Positions 6,867-11,007 of a stretch of 11,007 nt of DNA are shown here, piece by piece. The notes under the pieces are model-generated. The model was not told the DNA's origin. It worked only from the letters and a program-made list of their open reading frames with translations, and ran no database searches. Every line of letters begins with the position of its first letter. Positions within the stretch are counted from its first letter, which is position 1. This DNA comes from JANXVV01 sp038230975 (GTDB lineage Bacteria; Planctomycetota; Phycisphaerae; Tepidisphaerales; Tepidisphaeraceae). The position numbers and the translations under genes are program-made. The stretch spans positions 1-11,007 of the forward strand of contig JBBRMF010000177.1 of assembly GCA_038230975.1 (NCBI GenBank). The letters run 5' to 3'.

Positions 6867-7478
6867 ATGGGCGTGCCGAAACCAGTCAAACGATGTACGG
6901 TTCAACAGTACTACGAACTGGAGCGAACCGCCGCGTACAAGAGCGACTATTACGCGGGGGAAATCTTTGCGATGGCCGGAGGTAGCCGTCGACACAGCTT
7001 AATCGTGATGAATATCGGCGGCGAGCTCAGGCAGCGTCTAAAAGGCAAGCCGTATACTGCTTACGAATCGAACTTGAGGCTCAAAACAAAGAGTACTGGG
7101 CTTCGTAGTTATCCGGATGTTAGCATCTATTGTGACCCACTCGAAAAGGACGTGGAAGATCGGGATGGTGAGACTTTCCTGAATCCTACCGTTTTGTTCG
7201 AGGTTCTGTCCCCATCAACGGAAGCCTACGATCGCGGCCTGAAGTCGGCGAGCTACAGGCTTATCGATTCCCTGCGGGCCTACGTATTGGTGTCGCAGGA
7301 ATCTCCGCACGTCGAAATTTTTGAACGTCAGCCGGATGATTCGTGGTCACTTCGTGAGGCGCGAGGATTGGAAGCAGTATTGAAGATTCGCCCCATTGAG
7401 ATTGATCTGCCATTATCGGAGATCTACGAACGGGTGGATTTTAGCGCGGTTGAATCTGAATCCGAAGCGGTCCCCTAA
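6867..7478 (+). CDS. Uma2 family protein (DUF820, PD-(D/E)XK nuclease-like)
   Basis: A 203-residue member of the Uma2/DUF820 family, which has a restriction-endonuclease-like fold, is very multi-copy in cyanobacteria and planctomycetes, and mostly lacks a known role. Landmarks are the N-terminal YYELERTA...YYAGEIFAMAGGS (15-40), the strand with Pro83-Asp84 (SYPDVSIYC) and the core FEVLSPSTEAYDRGLK (111-126). The core carries Glu112 and Lys126, and with Asp84 these are the expected PD-(D/E)XK residues, so the nuclease site looks intact. The start is ATG 6867 rather than the TTG 39 nt upstream, because a good promoter ends 7 nt before it and the family N-terminus fits. It is convergent with the next gene: the two stop codons overlap in CTAA. 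DNA cleavage is a family expectation and is not shown here. Confidence 0.86.
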   Translation: MGVPKPVKRCTVQQYYELERTAAYKSDYYAGEIFAMAGGSRRHSLIVMNIGGELRQRLKGKPYTAYESNLRLKTKSTGLRSYPDVSIYCDPLEKDVEDRDGETFLNPTVLFEVLSPSTEAYDRGLKSASYRLIDSLRAYVLVSQESPHVEIFERQPDDSWSLREARGLEAVLKIRPIEIDLPLSEIYERVDFSAVESESEAVP

Positions 7479-8206
7479 GCCTGCGTCGCACCCATTATCC
7501 TGAGCAATCCAAACGCCATGAGCGGCACGGCAATGTTGTCGAATCCATTCCAGCAGAATGCCTCGACCACCGCAGTGGCAATCGCGATCATGCAAGCCGA
7601 AATAAGCGACACTTCGGGTCGAACGTGCCCGCCAAGAATCAGGATCACATGCGTCGTCAGAAATCCGATCGTTATGAACGCCAGGGAACCCTCGACGCTT
7701 TTTCGCCGGCCGGAAGTTTGAAAGTGGAATGATCCATATCGCGTTCCGATAATTGCGGCCGCGGCATCGGCAAAGACAAGCAGCGAAAACGGAATCGTAT
7801 AGAGCAGTAGATCGCCTCGTGAAAGGGAGAATAAGAGTGACGCCGAAAGCGGAAAATAGAATTCGCCATAGGACCGCCGTTTTACACCGTAGCTCACGCC
7901 CGCCACGCGATATTGCAATGGTACATAATATGCCCGAGCTATTAACAGGGTGATATAAATGCCGGCAAGCACCCACGTCGGCCACGGGCTGCTAAAGAGC
8001 CAGGGGTACGCCAGAAAAATCCCACCCATGCCGACGTGCAATGTCTTTCGGGCCATCTCCGGATGCACGCTTCGCAGGCGCGCATATTCACCCACCGCCA
8101 TCAGCAAACCGCGCGAAGTTCCCAGGACGAACGCGATCCCGAGCCACGGTCCCCATGACGGCGGCAACAGCAAAAATGCGGCCAGTATGTTCCGGTTAAA
8201 GTTCAA
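7475..8206 (-). CDS. Phytol/dolichol kinase-like CTP-dependent integral membrane protein
   Basis: A multi-helix membrane protein of about 243 residues from the group that includes phytol kinase (VTE5), dolichol kinase and phosphatidate-cytidylyltransferase-like proteins, which phosphorylate polyprenols or similar lipids using CTP. Diagnostic segments, numbered from the chosen start, are RKTLHVGMGG (53-62), GEFYFPLS (114-121), DAAAAIIGTRYG (147-158) and KSVEGS (169-174). Seven or so hydrophobic helices are visible. The start is placed at TTG 8206 because GGAGG (complement of 8215-8219) lies 8 nt before it; reading from the TTG at 8221 would put that ribosome binding site inside the gene. It converges with the Uma2 gene with a 4-bp overlap of stop codons. 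The exact lipid substrate cannot be told from sequence. Confidence 0.83.
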   Translation of the reverse strand: MNFNRNILAAFLLLPPSWGPWLGIAFVLGTSRGLLMAVGEYARLRSVHPEMARKTLHVGMGGIFLAYPWLFSSPWPTWVLAGIYITLLIARAYYVPLQYRVAGVSYGVKRRSYGEFYFPLSASLLFSLSRGDLLLYTIPFSLLVFADAAAAIIGTRYGSFHFQTSGRRKSVEGSLAFITIGFLTTHVILILGGHVRPEVSLISACMIAIATAVVEAFCWNGFDNIAVPLMAFGLLRIMGATQA

Positions 8207-8600
8207 GCCACCTTCCTCCAAGGTCGAGCGTATCGGTATGTTCGAGATGCGATGGAATTTCGCGGTCGTTCGGTAGGCGCGACTCTAGTTTTGGTGCAAA
8301 GCGATCATTTCGCGGATTCATCCACTGAAGGGCGACATTCGTATGGCGGCAAGAAGCACGGAAAAATTTGAATGAGCCATACAGTACAAAACGAATAACC
8401 CGGCAATGCGAACTCCAGACGGCCCTGCAAATGCCGACGAGGAAAAGTCTCATCGTAGTTTGCCTTCGCCGAACCGTCGCGAGAATGGAGCTCGAAGGAT
8501 CGCGGCCAGCTCGCCGTTGCGCTGGATACCGGGCAGATCGCTTCTCCTCGACCGCTCGTTGAATCTGCTCACCCGACTTCCGCAGAATTGTAAAAAGCAT
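8196..8600 (-). CDS. Hypothetical ORF behind the second operator, uncertain coding status
   Basis: A 134-residue ORF downstream of the winged-helix regulator. Its start is well supported: ATG at 8600 with AGGAGA 5 nt upstream on the minus strand and a 15-bp operator-like palindrome a little further upstream. The first 25 residues (MLFTILRKSGEQIQRAVEEK) look like a natural amphipathic N-terminus. After that the protein becomes Arg-rich with scattered Cys and little family character, apart from a possible hydrophobic stretch near residues 50-80. It may be a decayed gene, a frameshifted gene or a rapidly evolving small protein. Its stop codon lies 11 bp inside the start of the kinase-like gene, which would allow translational coupling. 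I recognise no homologue. Confidence 0.4.
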   Translation of the reverse strand: MLFTILRKSGEQIQRAVEEKRSARYPAQRRAGRDPSSSILATVRRRQTTMRLFLVGICRAVWSSHCRVIRFVLYGSFKFFRASCRHTNVALQWMNPRNDRFAPKLESRLPNDREIPSHLEHTDTLDLGGRWLEL

Positions 8601-8605
8601 CGTAT

Positions 8606-8611
8606 TCTCCT
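8606..8611 (-). promoter_or_regulatory. Ribosome binding site of the ORF starting at 8600
   Basis: On the minus strand AGGAGA precedes the ATG at 8600 by 5 nt. This is among the best Shine-Dalgarno matches in the window and is the main reason to regard the ORF as translated. Confidence 0.6.
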
Positions 8612-8619
8612 GAATAATA

Positions 8620-8634
8620 CTTTGCATTGCAAAG
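8620..8634. promoter_or_regulatory. Operator-like palindrome A
   Basis: CTTTGCATTGCAAAG is a perfect 7-1-7 palindrome, 41 nt after the regulator's stop codon on the minus strand and 19 nt before the next start codon. It matches the palindrome at 9703-9717 in 12 of 15 positions (shared pattern CTTTRCAYTRCAAAG). A possible -10, TATTAT, lies just downstream on the minus strand. A binding site for the neighbouring winged-helix protein is the natural reading, but this is inference. Confidence 0.65.
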
Positions 8635-8675
8635 TTTTTGGGCGATGTAAAATTAAGTGGTCTGAGTTTCAGGGT

Positions 8676-9059
8676 TCACGTCGTCTTTAAATCTTTCCGC
8701 CCCGCGAGGGTGATTCGGCTAGCCTGAACCGCGTCAGAAACCACACTTTCGAGCACCGTGATGTATTCCTGAAATCGCTTTCGACCGGCATCCGTCAGCC
8801 TCACGAGCGTTTGCGGGCGGTTCTTTTTCTGACCCTTCCATACTTCCACGAGACCGGACTCTTGCAGCAGTTGTAAATGCCTGCTTAAATTTCCATCCGT
8901 CAGTGAACAGAGATCTTTCAGATCGTTAAAGACCAATCCGCTCGGATAGGCGATGAGCGATGCCAGGATGCCAAGGCGCGCTTTTTCGTGAATGACGCGC
9001 TCGAGTCCGTCGTAAGCAAATCGGCCGGACGATTCGGGATCTGGCTTCTCATTCGCCAT
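8676..9059 (-). CDS. Small winged-helix transcriptional regulator
   Basis: A 127-residue DNA-binding protein of the short winged-helix type resembling PF13601 (HTH_34) and MarR/ArsR-like regulators. The first helix is YDGLERVIHEKARLGILASL (16-35). The helix-turn-helix is NDLKDLCSLTDGNLSRHLQLLQESGLV (45-71), with the recognition helix around GNLSRHLQLL. The basic wing is KGQKKNRPQTLVRLT (75-89), followed by a C-terminal dimerisation helix. No sensor domain is present. The start is ATG 9059, with GGAG 8 nt upstream; a longer reading from 9155 lies inside the membrane protein gene and lacks family character. It overlaps that gene by 11 bp, so the two are co-translated. Its likely targets are the palindromes at 9703-9717 and 8620-8634, giving autoregulation. 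Confidence 0.87.
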   Translation of the reverse strand: MANEKPDPESSGRFAYDGLERVIHEKARLGILASLIAYPSGLVFNDLKDLCSLTDGNLSRHLQLLQESGLVEVWKGQKKNRPQTLVRLTDAGRKRFQEYITVLESVVSDAVQASRITLAGRKDLKTT

Positions 9060-9654
9060 GGTGTCGCTCCAGGGACCAGTACAAAATGGCCGCGGTGAAT
9101 AGTTGCCCGCAGCCGAAGGTAATCCCCATTGCGTAGGGCGAAAAGGCGGCTTCATTTTTTGCCGTGATCAGGCAAACACATCCGGCAAGCAGATAAAAAC
9201 CCGCCGCCCAAAATACCGCTCGCGGTAGCATCCGACTTGACGCGTACGCTCCAAGGCTAAACAGAATCGCCCACAATCCGGGCAACATCCACAGTGATTC
9301 CGGGACAAAACGAACCAGAACTCCGGTCATCATCGCACCGGCCACCAGGCACGGAAGGAACTGTTCGACCGCGAGCAGAGTGACTCTTGCCTGAAGTGAG
9401 GACCGCCGACCGCGCACGATCATTTCGATGGCGACGACCAGAACGCTAATGCCCGCCGCACCCAACCAAAGCGTCAAATACGGCCCAATATTCTTCACCG
9501 GATCAGGTGCCACATTCCGCTGCACCCCGGCGGCAAAAAATGCCACCAGTCCGGAGAACCCAACCGTCACCGATCGATACCCACGAAACACCTGAGACTC
9601 GACCATATGCTGGCGAATCTCGGAGATCTGTGAGAGTGCATCGTGAAGTTCCAT
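9049..9654 (-). CDS. Six-helix integral membrane protein, unknown function, paired with regulator
   Basis: A 201-residue hydrophobic protein starting with a soluble helix (MELHDALSQISEIRQHMVES), followed by about six membrane helices (near 27-44, 57-79, 96-114, 119-135, 140-160 and 170-192). I do not recognise a named family. The layout resembles uncharacterised membrane proteins that sit with small winged-helix regulators. ATG 9654 is preferred over ATG 9696: the helix DALSQISEIRQ looks like the natural N-terminus, and AGGCGA precedes it by 6 nt. The alternative adds 14 residues. Its end overlaps the regulator gene by 11 bp. The promoter upstream is near consensus and its -10 is inside an operator-like palindrome, so expression is probably repressed by the product of the next gene. 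Confidence 0.75.
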   Translation of the reverse strand: MELHDALSQISEIRQHMVESQVFRGYRSVTVGFSGLVAFFAAGVQRNVAPDPVKNIGPYLTLWLGAAGISVLVVAIEMIVRGRRSSLQARVTLLAVEQFLPCLVAGAMMTGVLVRFVPESLWMLPGLWAILFSLGAYASSRMLPRAVFWAAGFYLLAGCVCLITAKNEAAFSPYAMGITFGCGQLFTAAILYWSLERHHGE

Positions 9655-9702
9655 AGATTTCGCCTGACGATATCCGAGCACATTCCGCGCGCCCATCAAC
9701 TG

Positions 9703-9717
9703 CTTTACACTACAAAG
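9703..9717. promoter_or_regulatory. Operator-like palindrome B over the cassette promoter
   Basis: CTTTACACTACAAAG is an imperfect palindrome related to site A at 8620-8634 (12 of 15 identical). It covers most of the -10 hexamer of the minus-strand promoter, so a bound protein would block RNA polymerase directly. The site is 49 nt upstream of the chosen start at 9654. Confidence 0.65.
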
Positions 9718-9742
9718 TACATTCGGCCACTCAGCATGTCAA
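9714..9742 (-). promoter_or_regulatory. Near-consensus sigma70 promoter of the membrane protein-regulator operon
   Basis: On the minus strand, TTGACA (complement of 9737-9742) is a perfect -35. It stands 17 bp from TACTTT (complement of 9714-9719) as the -10. The -10 is merged with palindrome B. This is the best -35 in the window, as expected for a strong promoter held down by a repressor. Confidence 0.72.
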
Positions 9743-9761
9743 CTTAATTGTGATTGATATT

Positions 9762-9912
9762 TCGGGTGCCATGGCGCCGCAGCGGTCAACCATTCGGATG
9801 GAAAGGAGTTTTCCGCGTGGCCATGTCTTTCTCACCCGGGAAAGAAAGACATGGCCACGCCGAGGCCGGGATCGGTACGAGCGAACTTCGCTGCCGTGTC
9901 CATGGCACCCGA
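9762..9912. repeat. 151-bp palindromic repeat upstream of atpC
   Basis: This lies in the 328-nt gap between the membrane protein gene and atpC. The outer arms are perfect over 13 bp: TCGGGTGCCATGG (9762-9774) and CCATGGCACCCGA (9900-9912). A central hairpin has perfect 17-bp arms, GCGTGGCCATGTCTTTC (9815-9831) and its complement at 9844-9860, around a CCCGGG-containing loop of 12 nt. The sequence between outer and inner arms pairs only weakly. The GGGTGCCA ends relate it to the repeats at 4184-4270 and 10602-10688. The remaining bases of the gap hold only the two promoters described separately. Confidence 0.75.
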
Positions 9913-9970
9913 TCGCTACGATAAAGAGTTACACCCCTTAAAGTCATAAACCGAATTACTTCTTGCGAGT

Positions 9971-9999
9971 TTGAATTAACCGATGCCATCTCATACACT
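9971..9999 (+). promoter_or_regulatory. Sigma70-type promoter of atpC
   Basis: TTGAAT (9971-9976) and TACACT (9994-9999) are 17 bp apart. The -10 is identical to that of the Uma2 gene promoter. The start point would fall near 10006, downstream of the in-frame ATG at 9983, so that ATG would not be in the message. This argues for the start at 10028. Confidence 0.65.
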
Positions 10000-10027
10000 T
10001 CCCACCTTACCCAAAGCAGAGGATCGT

Positions 10028-10423
10028 ATGGCTTTTCAATGCGTTGTCGTGACCCCGGAACAGCAAGTGCTCGATGAGTCCATCACTCAGGCGATCGTGC
10101 CTGGCCATGATGGTCTGTTGGGGATTCTGACGGATCGGGCACCGTTGCTGATGAAGATGGGTGTCGGTCCACTGCGGCTCGATCATGCCAATGGGAACAA
10201 AAGCTTTTATTTCGTCGAAGGTGGCGTCGCCCAGATGAAAGATAACAAGCTTACGATTCTGACCAACCAGGCCACCCCTGCCAGTGAGATTGATGCCGAA
10301 AGTGCTCGTGCTGAATTTGCCGAAGCTCAGGCCCGCCGCTCGACGGATGAAGCAACGGCATCAGAACGTGAAAAGCAGATGGCTCGTGCCCGAGCGAAAC
10401 AGGAAGTCGCAGGGAAAAAGTAG
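10028..10423 (+). CDS. atpC: F1F0 ATP synthase epsilon subunit
   Basis: Epsilon subunit of the F1 sector, part of the central rotor stalk and inhibitor of ATP hydrolysis. The 131-residue protein has the expected two parts. The N-terminal beta-sandwich (about 1-85) starts MAFQCVVVTPEQQVLDE and contains the family blocks VPGHDGLLGILTDRAPLL, GVGPLRLD and FFVEGG-like FYFVEGGVAQM. An Ala/Glu-rich helical hairpin follows (about 90-131). ATG 10028 is chosen because AGAGGA ends 4 nt before it and because the promoter places the transcript start after the alternative ATG 9983. No other ATP synthase gene is present: upstream is a repeat and an unrelated operon, downstream a hairpin cluster. It is therefore a stand-alone atpC with its own promoter, unlike the usual last position after atpD. 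Confidence 0.94.
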   Translation: MAFQCVVVTPEQQVLDESITQAIVPGHDGLLGILTDRAPLLMKMGVGPLRLDHANGNKSFYFVEGGVAQMKDNKLTILTNQATPASEIDAESARAEFAEAQARRSTDEATASEREKQMARARAKQEVAGKK

Positions 10424-10565
10424 GCTAAACGATCTAAATGACAGTACAAGATTCGGCGTTTTTTTGCTCCCTCTCCTGATACTCCGGGGTCGGCGTGGGG
10501 ACTGGACCGTAAAAAAAGCTGCCCCCACCCGAACCCTCCCTCGAAGTAGACGCTGTTGCGTTATT

Positions 10566-10724
10566 TAGAGCATCTTTCAGGTGGGTAGTTTGCGCGATGT
10601 CGGGTGCCACGGGTCGCGGTTCTCCGAGACCTGAGCCTTCTGCCCGCCCGACACGCACAGGTCTCGGAGTACCGCGACCTGCGGCACCGACTGATTTCGC
10701 TGCACCAACGTGCGAAACGCTCTA
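10566..10724. repeat. 159-bp fold-back repeat, copy 2 of the element after cdaA
   Basis: It begins TAGAGC (10566-10571) and ends GCTCTA (10719-10724). The inner hairpin has left arm 10603-10631 and right arm 10660-10688, 29 bp with three changes. The inner arms are nearly the same sequence as in copy 1 at 4185-4213/4242-4270, including GGTGCCAC, GGGTCGCGGT and CTCGGAGTACCGCGACC. Length and architecture match copy 1 (156 bp), but the outer ends have diverged. Both ends carry TA. Confidence 0.8.
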
Positions 10725-10796
10725 GCCGGGTCGCTTGCGACTCGTGTCTAAGGGCTTCGAACAGCCGCTAGACACGGTTCGCAACCGAACCAGCTA
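10723..10796. repeat. 74-bp hairpin element sharing a TA with its neighbour
   Basis: Arms 10723-10750 (TAGCCGGGTCGCTTGCGACT, then CGTGTCTA) and 10769-10796 pair in 23 of 28 positions around an 18-nt loop, in which GGCT (10753-10756) can pair with AGCC (10763-10766). The ends are TA on both sides. The left TA is also the right end of the preceding element. Confidence 0.7.
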
Positions 10797-10850
10797 AATA
10801 ATGCGACGAGTCCAGTACCAGGAGAGGGAACAGTCGGGATTTATCCCACC

Positions 10851-11007
10851 TCAATATTTGAACTGAATTCCGAATCCGCCCCATATTTTCGTGTCGGCGT
10901 GTAGCACATTGCGATTGATACCGTCGGTGTAATTGAGGTATCCGTTCAGCGTCACATCTCCGTATCGCCGTGAGAATTTGAACAGGTTATTGAGCGAGTA
11001 GGACGCA
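10851..11007 (-). CDS. C-terminus of a beta-barrel-like outer-membrane protein (5' part outside window)
   Basis: An open minus-strand frame enters at the window edge and ends with TGA (complement of 10851-10853), giving the last 51 residues of a longer protein. They read SYSLNNLFKFSRRYGDVTLN, then a stretch with GYLNYTDGINRNVL, and finally KIWGGFGIQFKY. Alternating polar and hydrophobic residues, tyrosines and glycines in amphipathic strands, and an aromatic last residue are the signature of the closing strands of an outer-membrane beta-barrel inserted by BamA. The particular porin or transporter family cannot be told from this fragment. It is convergent with atpC, with the hairpin cluster between them. 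It is too short inside the window for standard ORF cut-offs. Confidence 0.65.
   Translation of the reverse strand, partial: ASYSLNNLFKFSRRYGDVTLNGYLNYTDGINRNVLHADTKIWGGFGIQFKY

Larger units (their letters stand above)
10465..10832. repeat. Composite nest of hairpins downstream of atpC
   Basis: Most of the 427-nt gap between atpC and the last gene is palindromic. Outer arms TGCTCCCTCTCCTGATACT (10465-10483) and 10814-10832 match in 17 of 19 positions. A second pair, GTTGCGTTATTTA (10555-10567) and TAAATAATGCGAC (10795-10807), matches in 11 of 13. A G/C-rich imperfect hairpin lies at about 10486-10536. Between the second pair of arms are two further fold-back elements (10566-10724 and 10723-10796). 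No credible ORF, tRNA or transposase is found here. The T tract at 10459-10465, soon after atpC, has no convincing stem before it. Confidence 0.7.

Noticed and set aside
7413..7985. 190-codon minus-strand ORF overlapping the kinase-like gene
   Set aside because: It is the same strand in another frame, over a region where the kinase motifs are clear; His/Arg/Cys-rich shadow.
9983..10027. Upstream start for atpC adding 15 residues
   Set aside because: It lies within or before the predicted promoter and has no ribosome binding site; the family N-terminus begins at 10028.
10429..10466. Intrinsic terminator for atpC at the T tract 10459-10465
   Set aside because: The only stem nearby is short and bulged (CGATCT with AGATTCG), too weak to call.

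Overview
The window reads as a bacterial chromosome segment of about 11 kb with roughly mid-50s percent GC, judged by eye. The order ftsH, two acetyltransferases, folP, cdaA, cdaR/ybbR, the leaderless-looking promoters and the many long intergenic palindromes suggest a Planctomycetota (Phycisphaerae-like) genome. That assignment is an inference from gene content and style; nothing in the window proves it.

Left part (1-6821, almost all + strand): the C-terminal protease half of FtsH, cut by the window edge, ends in a strong stem-loop. Two abutting, paralogous GNAT acetyltransferases follow. A small minus-strand membrane ORF faces them and is divergent from folP (dihydropteroate synthase). Next come cdaA (membrane diadenylate cyclase, c-di-AMP synthesis) and its usual partner cdaR/ybbR. 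The two are separated by a 156-bp fold-back repeat whose first three bases form the cdaA stop codon. glmM, which often follows cdaR, is absent; proA (proline biosynthesis) follows instead.

Middle (6822-8206): a Uma2-type nuclease-like protein, with a good promoter and probably a leaderless start, converges on a phytol/dolichol-kinase-like CTP-dependent membrane enzyme. Their stop codons overlap by four bases.

Regulatory cassette (8196-9742, minus strand): a six-helix membrane protein and an overlapping small winged-helix regulator lie behind a near-consensus sigma70 promoter. The -10 of that promoter is embedded in a 15-bp palindrome. A near-identical palindrome recurs just downstream of the regulator gene, before another ORF with a good ribosome binding site. 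This looks like an autoregulated circuit with two operators and is the best candidate for an undescribed small system.

Right part (9743-11007): a stand-alone atpC (F1 epsilon subunit) has its own promoter. It is bracketed by palindromic repeats: a 150-bp hairpin element upstream and a 370-bp nest of hairpins downstream. In the nest, at least two fold-back elements appear to have been inserted at TA dinucleotides inside an older palindrome. The window ends in the C-terminus of a minus-strand beta-barrel-like outer-membrane protein. Three palindromes, at 4184-4270, 9762-9912 and 10602-10688, share GGGTGCCA-type ends and form one dispersed repeat family. No tRNA, rRNA, CRISPR array or complete transposase gene was seen.
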